Source: Streptomyces sp. V1I1 (GTDB lineage: Bacteria > Actinomycetota > Actinomycetes > Streptomycetales > Streptomycetaceae). From it: DNA of 64,000 bases. The DNA is taken from positions 2,474,501-2,538,500 of the forward strand of contig NZ_JAUSZH010000001.1 in assembly GCF_030817355.1 (NCBI RefSeq), written 5' to 3'. The notes under the pieces were generated by a model. That model was given only the letters and a program-made list of their open reading frames with translations, was not told the DNA's origin and did not search any database. The first letter of the stretch is position 1. Each line of letters starts with the position of its first letter. The position numbers and the translations under genes are program-made. This document shows positions 6,684 through 14,987 of the stretch, in pieces.

Positions 6684-8804
6684 GTGACGCGCAGCGTGTA
6701 CGTGACCGGGATCGACCGCAGAGACGGCCGACAGGTCGTCGAGCTGGGAGTCATGGAGCTCCTGACCCGCCAGGTGGACCGGGTGGGTGTCTTCCGCCCG
6801 CTGGTCCACGACGGCCCCGACCGGTTGTTCGACCTGTTGCGTGCCCGCTACCGGCTGTCGCAGGACCCCGCGTCCGTCTACGGCCTGGACTACCACGAGG
6901 CCGCCGCGCTGCAGGCCGAGAAGGGCACCGACGAGCTGGTCTCCCGGCTCGTCGAGCGCTTCCACCAGGTGGCGCGGGATTACGAGGTCGTGCTCGTCCT
7001 CGGCACCGACTACCACGGCACCCAGCTCCCCGACGAGCTCGCGCTCAATGCCCGGCTGGCCAATGAATTCGGCGCCTCGGTCATCCCGGTGGTCGGCGGC
7101 AAGGGCCAGACCGCCGAGTCGGTACGGGCCGAGACCCGTAACGCCTACCGCGCGTACGAGGTCCTGGGCTGCAACGTCCTCGCCATGGTCGTCAACCGGG
7201 TCGCCCCCGAGGAGCGCGAGAGCATAGCCGAGCGGCTGGCGGCCCGCCTCCCGGTGCCCTGCTACGCGCTGCCCGACGAGCCGGCGCTCGCGGCCCCCAC
7301 GGTCGCCCAGATCACCCACGCGCTGCGCGGCACGGTGCTCCTCGGCGACGACGCGGGCCTGTCCCGTGACGCGCTGGACTTCGTCTTCGGCGGGGCGATG
7401 CTGCCCAACGTCCTGAACGCCCTGACCCCCGGCTGCATGGTGGTCACCCCCGGCGACCGCGCCGACCTGGTGGTGGGCGCGCTCGCCGCGCACTCCGCGG
7501 GCACCCCGCCCATCGCGGGCGTACTGCTGACGCTGAACGAGCGGCCGAGCGAGCAGATCCTGACGCTGGCTTCCCGGCTCGCGCCGGGCACCCCGGTGGT
7601 CCTCGTCCCCGGCACCAGCTTCCCCACCGCGGCCGAACTCTTCGCGCTGGAAGGCAAGTTGAGCGCATCGACGCCGCGCAAGGCGGAGACCGCGCTGGGC
7701 CTGTTCGAGCGGCATGTCGACACCGGCGATCTGCTGGCCCGTATCTCGGTGGCCCGCAGCGGCCGGGTCACCCCGATGATGTTCGAGCACGATCTGCTGG
7801 AGCAGGCCCGCGCCGACCGCCGTCGCGTCGTGCTGCCCGAGGGCACCGAGGAGCGGGTGCTGCGCGCCGCCGACGTGCTGCTGCGCCGGGATGTCTGCGA
7901 GCTGACCCTGCTCGGCGACACGGAGGTCATCCGCAAGAAGGCCGCGGACCTGGGCATCGACCTGAGCGCGGGCGACACCCAGCTGATCGACCCGCAGACC
8001 TCCGAGCTGCGCCAGGTCTTCGCCGAGCGGTACGCACAGCTGCGCGCCCACAAGGGCGTGACGGTGGAGCTGGCGTACGACGTGGTGGCGGATGTGAACT
8101 ACTTCGGCACCCTGATGGTCCAGGAGGGTCTGGCCGACGGCATGGTGTCGGGCTCGGTGCACTCGACGGCCGCGACGATCCGCCCCGCCTTCGAGATCAT
8201 CAAGACGAAGCCTGGGGGCACCTCCCAGGGCGAAGCCTCTGGGGGAGCTTCGATCGTCTCGTCGGTCTTCTTCATGTGCCTGGCCGACAAGGTGCTGGTG
8301 TACGGCGACTGCGCGGTCAACCCGGACCCGGACGCAGAGGAGCTCGCGGACATCGCGGTCCAGTCGGCGGTGACGGCGGCCCGCTTCGGCGTGGAGCCGC
8401 GGATCGCGATGCTCTCGTACTCCACCGGCACCTCCGGCTCCGGCGCGGACGTCGACAAGGTGCGGGAGGCGACCAAGCTGGTCCGGGCGTCGCGTCCGGA
8501 CCTGCGGATCGAGGGCCCGATCCAGTACGACGCGGCGGTCGAGCCGTCCGTCGCGGCGACGAAGCTGCCGGACTCCGAGGTGGCGGGCGAGGCGACGGTG
8601 CTGATCTTCCCGGACCTCAACACCGGCAACAACACCTACAAGGCCGTGCAGCGCTCGGCCGGCGCCGTGGCCGTCGGGCCGGTGCTGCAGGGTCTGCGCA
8701 AGCCGGTGAACGACCTGTCGCGCGGCGCGCTCGTCAGCGACATCGTGAACACGGTCGCGATCACCGCGATCCAGTCGCAGCCCGTGCAGACCGAATCCGT
8801 ATGA
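6684..8804 (+). CDS. pta: phosphate acetyltransferase
   Basis: Interconverts acetyl-CoA and acetyl phosphate, working with AckA encoded next to it. 706 aa, the long type. Residues 1-~200 form a P-loop-like (BioD-related) N-terminal domain, a DRTGG-type domain follows, and the catalytic PTA domain covers ~380-700 (motifs SYSTGTSGSGADVDKV and FPDLNTGNNTYKAVQRS). GTG 6684 follows GGGAGAG. Oddity: between KTKPG and ASIVSS there are about ten extra residues (GTSQGEASGG) encoded by a palindromic repeat at 8211-8247 that I do not recall in other Streptomyces Pta proteins. The stop overlaps the ackA start (ATGA). Confidence 0.95.
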   Translation: MTRSVYVTGIDRRDGRQVVELGVMELLTRQVDRVGVFRPLVHDGPDRLFDLLRARYRLSQDPASVYGLDYHEAAALQAEKGTDELVSRLVERFHQVARDYEVVLVLGTDYHGTQLPDELALNARLANEFGASVIPVVGGKGQTAESVRAETRNAYRAYEVLGCNVLAMVVNRVAPEERESIAERLAARLPVPCYALPDEPALAAPTVAQITHALRGTVLLGDDAGLSRDALDFVFGGAMLPNVLNALTPGCMVVTPGDRADLVVGALAAHSAGTPPIAGVLLTLNERPSEQILTLASRLAPGTPVVLVPGTSFPTAAELFALEGKLSASTPRKAETALGLFERHVDTGDLLARISVARSGRVTPMMFEHDLLEQARADRRRVVLPEGTEERVLRAADVLLRRDVCELTLLGDTEVIRKKAADLGIDLSAGDTQLIDPQTSELRQVFAERYAQLRAHKGVTVELAYDVVADVNYFGTLMVQEGLADGMVSGSVHSTAATIRPAFEIIKTKPGGTSQGEASGGASIVSSVFFMCLADKVLVYGDCAVNPDPDAEELADIAVQSAVTAARFGVEPRIAMLSYSTGTSGSGADVDKVREATKLVRASRPDLRIEGPIQYDAAVEPSVAATKLPDSEVAGEATVLIFPDLNTGNNTYKAVQRSAGAVAVGPVLQGLRKPVNDLSRGALVSDIVNTVAITAIQSQPVQTESV
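8211..8247 (+). repeat. palindromic repeat inserted in frame in pta
   Basis: CCTGGGGGCACCTCCCAGG, followed by GCGAAGCCTCTGGGGGAGC, forms nested inverted repeats and adds about ten codons without breaking the frame. It resembles the segment at 63516-63550 (opposite strand) and shorter intergenic copies near 51727 and 56282. Confidence 0.7.
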
Positions 8805-10051
8805 CCACGCCTACAGAAAGCACGACCGCCGTGACCGCGAATGCCACCCGGGTCCTCGTCCTCAACTCCGGCTCCTCGTCGGTGAAGTACCAGCTGCTCG
8901 ACATGCGCGACCGTTCGCGCCTGGCGGTCGGGCTGGTCGAGCGGATCGGCGAGGAGACCTCCCGTCTTGTGCACACCCCGCTGACCGGCGGCGCCGAGAA
9001 GCGCGAGCGCACCGGCCCGATCGCCGATCACGCCGCGGCGCTCAAGGCGGTCGCCGACGAGCTGACGCACGACGGGCTGGGCCTGGACTCCCCCGAGCTG
9101 GCGGCCATCGGCCATCGGGTGGTCCACGGCGGGCTGCGATTCACCGAGCCGACCGTGATCACCGAGGAGGTGCTCGCGGAGGTGGAGCGGCTGGTCCCGG
9201 TTGCCCCGCTGCACAACCCGGCGAACATCGCCGGCATCCGCACCGCCCGGGCGCTGCGCCCGGATCTCCCCCAGGTCGCGGTCTTCGACACGGCCTTCCA
9301 TACGACGATGCCGGAGTCCGCGGCCCGCTACGCGATCGACGTGGAGACGGCGGACGCACACCGGATCCGCCGCTACGGCTTCCACGGCACGTCGCACGCG
9401 TACGTCTCGCGCCGGACCGCGGCCCTGCTGGGCAAGGAGCCGTCCGAGGTGAACGTCATCGTCCTGCACCTGGGCAACGGCGCATCCGCATCGGCGGTGG
9501 CGGGCGGGCGGTGCGTGGAGACCTCGATGGGACTGACGCCGCTGGAGGGCCTGGTGATGGGTACCCGCTCCGGTGACATTGACCCCGCGGTTACGTTCCA
9601 CCTCAAGCGGGTCGCGGGAATGTCGGCAGACGAGATCGACGAACTGCTCAACAAGAAGAGCGGTCTGATGGGTCTGTGCGGCGACAACGACATGCGGGAG
9701 ATCCGCCGCAGGATCGATGAGGGGGACGAGCGCGCGCGGCTCGCCTTCGACATCTACATCCACCGGCTGAAGAAGTACATAGGCGCGTATTACGCGGTAC
9801 TCGGCCGGGTGGACGCGATCGCGTTCACGGCCGGGGTCGGTGAGAACGCGGCGCCGGTGCGCGAGGCAGCCGTCGCGGGCCTGGAGGAGCTGGGGCTTGT
9901 GGTGGACGCGGACCTGAACGCCGTACGCAGCGCCGAGCCGCGGTTGATCTCGCCCAACTACGCACGGGTCGCGGTGGCCGTTGTCCCGACGGACGAGGAA
10001 TTGGAGATCGCGCAGCAGACCTTCGCTCTGGTCGCTCCGGAGGGCGTCTGA
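8801..10051 (+). CDS. ackA: acetate kinase
   Basis: Transfers phosphate between acetyl phosphate and ADP, making ATP and acetate, or the reverse. 416 aa from ATG 8801, which overlaps the pta stop. GTG 8831 is an alternative start (giving VTANATRVLVLN) with AGAAAG about 10 bp upstream, and would match the usual family length better. Family motifs are clear: VLNSGSSSVKYQL near the N-terminus, HRVVHGG, FDTAFH, GFHGTSH, HLGNGAS and GVGEN. It is co-transcribed with pta. Confidence 0.96.
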   Translation: MTTPTESTTAVTANATRVLVLNSGSSSVKYQLLDMRDRSRLAVGLVERIGEETSRLVHTPLTGGAEKRERTGPIADHAAALKAVADELTHDGLGLDSPELAAIGHRVVHGGLRFTEPTVITEEVLAEVERLVPVAPLHNPANIAGIRTARALRPDLPQVAVFDTAFHTTMPESAARYAIDVETADAHRIRRYGFHGTSHAYVSRRTAALLGKEPSEVNVIVLHLGNGASASAVAGGRCVETSMGLTPLEGLVMGTRSGDIDPAVTFHLKRVAGMSADEIDELLNKKSGLMGLCGDNDMREIRRRIDEGDERARLAFDIYIHRLKKYIGAYYAVLGRVDAIAFTAGVGENAAPVREAAVAGLEELGLVVDADLNAVRSAEPRLISPNYARVAVAVVPTDEELEIAQQTFALVAPEGV

Positions 10052-10138
10052 GAACGGCCCCGATGGCCCTCGCCTGAGCGGCAGCCCGCCCATTTGTACT
10101 TTCCACCAGACGGAATATTCCGCATCGAAACAAACCGA

Positions 10139-10144
10139 TAGGAT
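10139..10144 (+). promoter_or_regulatory. -10 hexamer for pyk
   Basis: TAGGAT lies 7 bp before ATG 10152, suggesting a leaderless or very short-leader mRNA. A palindrome GGAATATTCC (10112-10121) sits at about the -35 position and could be an operator. Confidence 0.5.
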
Positions 10145-10151
10145 CCGCCTT

Positions 10152-11582
10152 ATGCGCCGTTCCAAAATCGTCTGCACACTGGGCCCCGCCGTCGACTCCT
10201 ATGAGCAGCTGAAAGCGCTCATCGAGGCCGGCATGAACGTGGCCCGTTTCAACATGAGCCATGGCACCCACGCTGAGCACGAGGAGCGGTATCACCGCGT
10301 GCGTAAGGCGTCGGACGACACCGGCCGCGCGGTCGGCGTACTCGCCGACCTCCAGGGCCCCAAGATCCGTCTGGAAACCTTCGCCGAGGGGCCGGTCGAA
10401 CTGGTCCGCGGCGACGAATTCACCATCACCACCGAGGATGTCGCCGGCAACAAGTCGATCTGCGGCACGACCTACAAGGGCCTGCCCGGCGATGTGTCCA
10501 AGGGCGACCAGATCCTGATCAACGACGGCAATGTAGAACTGCGGGTCGTCGAGGTCGATGGTCCCCGGGTCAAGACGATCGTCGTCGAGGGCGGTGTGAT
10601 CTCCGACCACAAGGGCATCAACCTGCCCGGCGCGGCCGTCAATGTCCCGGCCCTGTCCGAGAAGGACGTCGACGATCTGCGCTTCGCCCTGCGGATGGGC
10701 TGCGACCTGGTCGCGCTCTCCTTCGTACGGGACGCGAGCGACGTCAAGGACGTCCACAAGGTGATGGACGAGGAGGGCCGCCGGGTCCCGGTCATCGCCA
10801 AGGTGGAGAAGCCTCAGGCGGTCGAGAACATGCAGGACGTCGTGATGGCGTTCGACGGCGTGATGGTCGCGCGTGGTGACCTGGCCGTCGAGTACCCACT
10901 CGAGAAGGTCCCGATGGTGCAGAAGCGCCTCATCGAGCTGTGCCGCCGCAACGCCAAGCCGGTGATCGTGGCGACCCAGATGATGGAGTCGATGATCACC
11001 AACTCCCGCCCGACCCGCGCCGAGGCGTCCGACGTCGCGAACGCGATCCTGGACGGCGCGGACGCGGTCATGCTCTCGGCCGAGTCCTCGGTCGGCGCGT
11101 ACCCGATCGAGACGGTCAAGACGATGTCGAAGATCGTCGTCGCGGCGGAGGAGGAGCTGCTCTCCAAGGGCCTCCAGCCCCTGGTCCCGGGCAAGAAGCC
11201 GCGCACCCAGGGCGGCTCGGTGGCCCGCGCGGCCTGCGAGATCGCGGACTTCCTGGACGGCAAGGCCCTGGTCGCCTTCACCAAGTCCGGCGACACGGCC
11301 CGCCGCCTGTCCCGCTACCGCGTGACCCAGCCGATCCTGGCCTTCACGACGGAGGCGGCGACCCGCAGCCAACTGGCGCTGAGCTGGGGCGTGGAGTCGT
11401 ATGTGGTCCCGCACGTGAACAACACGGACGCGATGGTGGACCTGGTGGACGCGGAGCTGCTGAAGCTCCAGCGGCACAACGAGGGCGACATCATGATCAT
11501 CACGGCGGGCTCGCCGCCGGGAGTCCCGGGAACGACGAACATGGTGCGGGTGCACCACCTGGGCGGGGAGCACCGCGGCTGA
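10152..11582 (+). CDS. pyk: pyruvate kinase
   Basis: Final glycolytic step, phosphoenolpyruvate plus ADP to pyruvate plus ATP. 476 aa. It starts MRRSKIVCTLGPA and carries ARFNMSHG near residue 33, the active-site segment VIAKVEKPQAVENM, and TQMMESM with a DGADAVMLSAESS segment, followed by the regulatory C-terminal domain (FTKSGDTARRLSRYR). ATG 10152 is preceded by TAGGAT at leaderless spacing; an AGGA sequence offers a weak ribosome site. It lies 100 bp after ackA and probably has its own promoter. It ends at a strong stem-loop. Confidence 0.96.
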   Translation: MRRSKIVCTLGPAVDSYEQLKALIEAGMNVARFNMSHGTHAEHEERYHRVRKASDDTGRAVGVLADLQGPKIRLETFAEGPVELVRGDEFTITTEDVAGNKSICGTTYKGLPGDVSKGDQILINDGNVELRVVEVDGPRVKTIVVEGGVISDHKGINLPGAAVNVPALSEKDVDDLRFALRMGCDLVALSFVRDASDVKDVHKVMDEEGRRVPVIAKVEKPQAVENMQDVVMAFDGVMVARGDLAVEYPLEKVPMVQKRLIELCRRNAKPVIVATQMMESMITNSRPTRAEASDVANAILDGADAVMLSAESSVGAYPIETVKTMSKIVVAAEEELLSKGLQPLVPGKKPRTQGGSVARAACEIADFLDGKALVAFTKSGDTARRLSRYRVTQPILAFTTEAATRSQLALSWGVESYVVPHVNNTDAMVDLVDAELLKLQRHNEGDIMIITAGSPPGVPGTTNMVRVHHLGGEHRG

Positions 11583-11603
11583 GGTCCGGCTTCCGAGCAA
11601 TGA

Positions 11604-11643
11604 CGAGGGCGGTACCCCGGTGCGAACCGGGGCACCGCCCTCG
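11604..11643 (+). terminator. terminator of pyk
   Basis: CGAGGGCGGT (11604-11613) and CCCCGG pair with CCGGGG and ACCGCCCTCG (to 11643), giving an almost continuous 16-bp stem with a 6-nt loop 22 bp after the pyk stop. Little T-tract follows, as is common in Streptomyces. Confidence 0.85.
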
Positions 11644-11678
11644 GGCTTCTTGCCGCACATTGGTGCGGCGACGACTGC

Positions 11679-11707
11679 GGGCCGCACCTCAAGTCGAGGT
11701 GCGGCCC
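11679..11707 (-). terminator. terminator of the Ser/Pro-rich protein operon
   Basis: A perfect 12-bp stem (GGGCCGCACCTC with its complement) and 5-nt loop, 28 bp after the stop of the minus-strand gene. Together with the pyk terminator it insulates the convergent units. Confidence 0.85.
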
Positions 11708-11734
11708 ACAGCCTTGTGCGGCTCCCGGAAGGTC

Positions 11735-13045
11735 TTAGTTACTGCCACCGGTGAAGTGGTTGTGCAGGCCGGGAACCGTCAGCGTCCCGCCCAACTGGCC
11801 CGCCTGCGTCACCTTCACGTCGGTGAAGAAGGCGAAGGGAACATTCAGCGGCGGAGGGGTCTTCGGGCTGAAGACGACCGGGATGATGCCGAAGAGGTTG
11901 CCCCTCAGCTCCTCCGTGTACATCGTCACCGTGCCGTTGCGGATCGTCGAGGTGGAACCCTTGTCCGCCTCGACGTGCGCGGTCGTGCCGTTCGGGCCGA
12001 CCACCAGCTGGTGGAGGTCCTTGATGTCCACGCTCGAAGCCGTGAACTTCAGCACCTTCTTGATCTTGCCGCTGCCTGTCTTCACCTCGACGATGCCCTT
12101 GTAGTCCAGGCCGTTCAGTGTGAGCTTCGAGCTCTCCAGGATCCACGGGTCGTCCGGGAGCAGCGGGAGGCCCGGCTCCAGGTCCGCCGCGGCGAGCGCC
12201 TTCGGGTCCGTGGTCGGGCACGGGAAGGGCGGCTTGGCACCGTCCGGAATGTCGACGTCCAATTTGGGGTCGAGGCTCTTGACCGCCTCGTCCAGCTCCT
12301 CGGTCGTCGCCCCGGCCTTGTCCGCCGCGTCCTTGATGGCGTCCTTGGTCTTGTCCACCGTCTCGTCCACCTCGTCCACCGTGTCGGTGGGCTCCGTGGA
12401 GGGCTTGGCGGACGGCTTGGTGGACGGCTTGGTGGACGGCTTCGTGGACGGAGTTGTCGACGGCGTCGGCTCGGTCGTCGCCGTGGCGCTCGGCGTCGGG
12501 CTGCTGGTCGGCTCCTCGTCGGGGCCGTCCAAGATGTCCTTGATCGCGTCGCCGACACCCAGCGGGTCCAGCGGATTCCTGGTGTGCGTCTCGCTCGGCG
12601 TCGGAGACGGGCTCGTCGAGGGCGCGTTCGCGTCCGCGGGCTTGCCCGCGTCGGCCGACGGGGTCGTGCCGGGCGTCGGCTCGTCCTCGTCGTTGCCGCC
12701 CGCCGAACCGCTCGGGGTCGGGTCGGGCTCCTCCGACGGAGACTCGGAAGGCTTCTCCGACTCCGACGGCTTCGGCGACTCGGACTCCGCCGGCTCGTCA
12801 GAGCGGGTCACACACGGACCCGGGGCGAAGGGGAGTTCCTTGTCATCCGCAACTGCCAGCCTGGGGGTGAGTCCCATGCCCACGAATACGGCAGTGGGCA
12901 TCGCGGCCAGAGCTATCGCCTTGCTGGCGGGTATCTGCAGCTTGGTCAGGAGCGATTTCCTTGGAGCCGCATGCCGCGGCCCGGTCTTGGCCCTGGCGGA
13001 ATCACCACCATCAGCCGCGCTCAGCTGCGTTTCGTCACCCCGCAC
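11735..13045 (-). CDS. exported Ser/Pro/Thr-rich protein of the DUF6230/DUF6114 operon
   Basis: 436 aa, function unknown. A charged N-terminus of about 40 residues precedes one hydrophobic segment (ALAAMPTAVFVGMGLTP) that acts as a signal or anchor. A long low-complexity stretch rich in Ser, Pro, Glu and Thr follows, with Lys-Pro-Ser-Thr repeats near residues 195-220. A C-terminal domain of ~150 residues starts near SKLTLNGLDYKGIVEV and ends TVPGLHNHFTGG. GTG 13045 has GGGAGG at good spacing and overlaps the stop of the upstream DUF6114 gene by 11 bp, implying coupled translation. I see no enzyme motif. It may be a surface protein spanning the peptidoglycan (inference). Confidence 0.75.
   Translation of the reverse strand: MRGDETQLSAADGGDSARAKTGPRHAAPRKSLLTKLQIPASKAIALAAMPTAVFVGMGLTPRLAVADDKELPFAPGPCVTRSDEPAESESPKPSESEKPSESPSEEPDPTPSGSAGGNDEDEPTPGTTPSADAGKPADANAPSTSPSPTPSETHTRNPLDPLGVGDAIKDILDGPDEEPTSSPTPSATATTEPTPSTTPSTKPSTKPSTKPSAKPSTEPTDTVDEVDETVDKTKDAIKDAADKAGATTEELDEAVKSLDPKLDVDIPDGAKPPFPCPTTDPKALAAADLEPGLPLLPDDPWILESSKLTLNGLDYKGIVEVKTGSGKIKKVLKFTASSVDIKDLHQLVVGPNGTTAHVEADKGSTSTIRNGTVTMYTEELRGNLFGIIPVVFSPKTPPPLNVPFAFFTDVKVTQAGQLGGTLTVPGLHNHFTGGSN
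12405..12450. repeat. 12-bp tandem repeats encoding Lys-Pro-Ser-Thr units
   Basis: GGCTTGGTGGAC units repeat about four times and encode the Thr-Lys-Pro-Ser linker of the exported protein. Confidence 0.7.
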
Positions 13046-13589
13046 TGTTCCTCCCGCCGTTGGCGTGGGCAGTCGTTCCGGTCACGTTCGGGTCGTATCC
13101 CTCGTCAGCTCGCGGCTCGGGAAAGTCCAGGTCACCCGCATAGCCGTCCGGGCCCGGGGTCCCTTCCGGCTCGACCTCCTTGACGGGCTCGGCCGCCGGC
13201 TTGGCGGGTGCCCAAGAGATCGACATCGCGCCACCGATCAGGGAGAGCAGGAATCCGATCAGAAACCCGCCGATGTTCGCGACCGGGATCGAGATCAGCC
13301 CGAGAACGATGGTGGCGACACCCGCGAACACCCGGACGACAGCGTGGAACCACATCGTCAGGCCGAGCGTCATCAACAGGACGCCGATGATCAGCGAGCC
13401 CGCTCCCGCCGTGGTGGCCATGGCGATCGTGAGATTGCCGAGCCGGAGGTCGGCGTACGGCAAGTAGGCGATCGGGATGCCACCGAGCAGGGTGAACAGG
13501 CCTGCCCAGAACGGCCGGTTGCCACGCCATGCGCGGAAGCGCAGCCGCCAGTAGGTGAATCCGCGGGAACCAGTGGACTCGGCGCTCAT
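13035..13589 (-). CDS. DUF6114-type membrane protein
   Basis: 184 aa with four closely spaced hydrophobic segments (~residues 27-46, 48-75, 80-102 and 104-126, e.g. VFAGVATIVLGLISIPVANI), then a ~55-residue acidic, Pro-rich cytoplasmic or periplasmic tail. I recognise it as the small membrane protein that in Streptomyces follows DUF6230 genes; the DUF number is from memory. Its role is unknown. The gene lies 113 bp after the DUF6230 gene and overlaps the next gene by 11 bp, so the three likely work together at the envelope. Confidence 0.75.
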   Translation of the reverse strand: MSAESTGSRGFTYWRLRFRAWRGNRPFWAGLFTLLGGIPIAYLPYADLRLGNLTIAMATTAGAGSLIIGVLLMTLGLTMWFHAVVRVFAGVATIVLGLISIPVANIGGFLIGFLLSLIGGAMSISWAPAKPAAEPVKEVEPEGTPGPDGYAGDLDFPEPRADEGYDPNVTGTTAHANGGRNSAG

Positions 13590-13702
13590 GGAAAACAGCT
13601 CCCTGGAACGGTCTTACTCAAAGAAAGTGAGATGGGTGGAGCGGGCAGGGGCCTCGCACAGACGACCCCGGCCCGTCCGAAGTGCTGACGGAGCGGATGC
13701 TC

Positions 13703-14335
13703 CTAGAAGCACTCCTTGACGCCCTTGTGAAGCTTCAGCTGCAGACCGCTGAGCTTGAACGTGCCGGCCGTGGTCGCCCACGCCTTCTGCTCCACGCCGG
13801 TCAGCTTCGCCACCTTCGCGCGCTGTGCGAAGCCGTACGGGTTGGCCCTGGTCCCGGGCTGAATGCCCGGGTCCTTGAGCTGACCCGCCGCCACGCCGAT
13901 GTCGATGTCCTCGAACGCGGCGTCCGCCTTGAGCTCCGAGACATCCAGGTAGATGTCCGTGGCCGTGACCGGGTGGTTCTCGTCCTGACCGGCCCTCAGC
14001 TCAAGACTCACGCTGCCGATGAACGGCACGTTGGGAGTGACGACCGACTGGCACATGTTGACGATGGTGGCGGTCTTGAAGCCGGACACCGCGACCGGAG
14101 CCGCGAAGTCCTTGCCGTCCAGCGTCTTACCGGATGCCACACTGCCGTACTGAACGAAGTTGGTGCCGGTCAGGCTCTTGGCCTTGACCTTGAATTCCTG
14201 GCCGGAAATGCTGAAGGACGCGGCGAGCGCACCCTGTGCCAGGCCGATGCCTATCGCGGCCGTTGCGGCCACACTCGGCACCATGACTAGGGCGAACCGC
14301 TTCCATCTGGTTCCGCCACGAGCCACAGACTCCAT
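13703..14335 (-). CDS. DUF6230-type secreted protein
   Basis: 210 aa with a signal peptide of about 38 residues (Lys/Arg-containing N-terminus, hydrophobic core, cleavage near ALA before ASFSIS). The mature part is beta-rich in appearance with only two cysteines (NMCQSV and the C-terminal KECF), which could form a disulfide. Members have sometimes been labelled cholesterol esterase in databases, but I see no GxSxG lipase motif. ATG 14335 is preceded by GAGAAGGAGGAAAG, a strong ribosome site. It is the first gene of a three-gene operon whose upstream region holds two similar palindromes. Confidence 0.75.
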   Translation of the reverse strand: MESVARGGTRWKRFALVMVPSVAATAAIGIGLAQGALAASFSISGQEFKVKAKSLTGTNFVQYGSVASGKTLDGKDFAAPVAVSGFKTATIVNMCQSVVTPNVPFIGSVSLELRAGQDENHPVTATDIYLDVSELKADAAFEDIDIGVAAGQLKDPGIQPGTRANPYGFAQRAKVAKLTGVEQKAWATTAGTFKLSGLQLKLHKGVKECF

Positions 14336-14693
14336 GACTTTCCTCCTTCTCGGACGTACATCTCCGGTCCGGACCGTGGGTCCGTCCTGGGATGGGAGAA
14401 GTGCTACGTCCTCGGAAAGGAGAGCGCCCGTTCTTCAGGCGCGTGCTGCGTCCGAAACACCGGCGATCACCCCCGAGCGACAACCACTGGTCGCGCCTGA
14501 CGCATCACGCACAACCTGCCGGACAGGCCCTGCCGTTCGGCAGGAACCCCCCTGTCCGCGACCGGCGCCACTGCCGCCGGCCGACCCGGTGGGGACCCAA
14601 GGTTCCGCGGCTCGGCTGGGGGCCGAGCTGGTGCGGTATTGGACCGAGCGTCGCCGATGTTGGTCCATTCCAGGCCGGGGCACAAGGGGGTTC

Positions 14694-14709
14694 GTTACTC
14701 ACTAGTAAC
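14694..14709. promoter_or_regulatory. palindromic operator candidate, copy 1
   Basis: GTTACTCACTAGTAAC, a 6-bp inverted repeat around 4 bp. The shape suits a TetR-family dimer. The TetR gene at 16193 is the nearest candidate regulator (inference). Confidence 0.55.
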
Positions 14710-14824
14710 GGCCTGATAACCACGCCACGACGGCCTGACGTCGGGTGGCCACACAGGGTGCCACACAGTGGTGCGCCAGAAGGGTGTATTGCCGCCAATA
14801 AGCGGACAGAACAAGAGGCTTGAT

Positions 14825-14837
14825 TTACTGCGAGTAA
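14825..14837. promoter_or_regulatory. palindromic operator candidate, copy 2
   Basis: TTACTGCGAGTAA, sharing the TTACT/AGTAA half sites with copy 1 but with a 3-bp spacer. It is 116 bp from copy 1, so looping or two promoters are possible. Confidence 0.5.
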
Positions 14838-14900
14838 CAGAGCCTGCGTTTGCCAAGTTTTGGTAAAGCGCAGTCGCGTTTTGTCACTGTGTCGCCAAAA

Positions 14901-14931
14901 CGGCGGCGGCGCTTCACCGGCGCCGCCGCCG
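14901..14931 (-). terminator. terminator of the thioredoxin-TPR gene
   Basis: A perfect 12-bp stem (CGGCGGCGGCGC with its complement), 7-nt loop, then TTTT on the minus strand, 57 bp after the stop. Confidence 0.8.
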
Positions 14932-14987
14932 CAAACCCGTCAGACCTGCCGGAATGGAGCGTTCAGGACAGGCCTTTCAAACATGGC

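Larger units (their letters stand above)
14336..14987. other. 652-bp gene-free region upstream of the DUF6230 operon
   Basis: No coding sequence is supported. It contains two TTACT/AGTAA palindromes (14694-14709 and 14825-14837), a possible minus-strand promoter between them (TTGTTC, 17 bp, CAATAC, near 14810-14785) and the thioredoxin-gene terminator (14901-14931). A promoter there would give the operon a leader of about 400 nt. Confidence 0.65.

Noticed and set aside
8636..11687. Long minus-strand ORFs opposite ackA and pyk
   Set aside because: They lack domains and ribosome sites, and the plus strand carries complete enzymes with all motifs.
14392..14823. Small plus-strand ORFs in the region upstream of the DUF6230 gene
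   Set aside because: Arg/Pro-rich composition, no ribosome site, no domain, and they overlap the palindromes; treated as non-coding.
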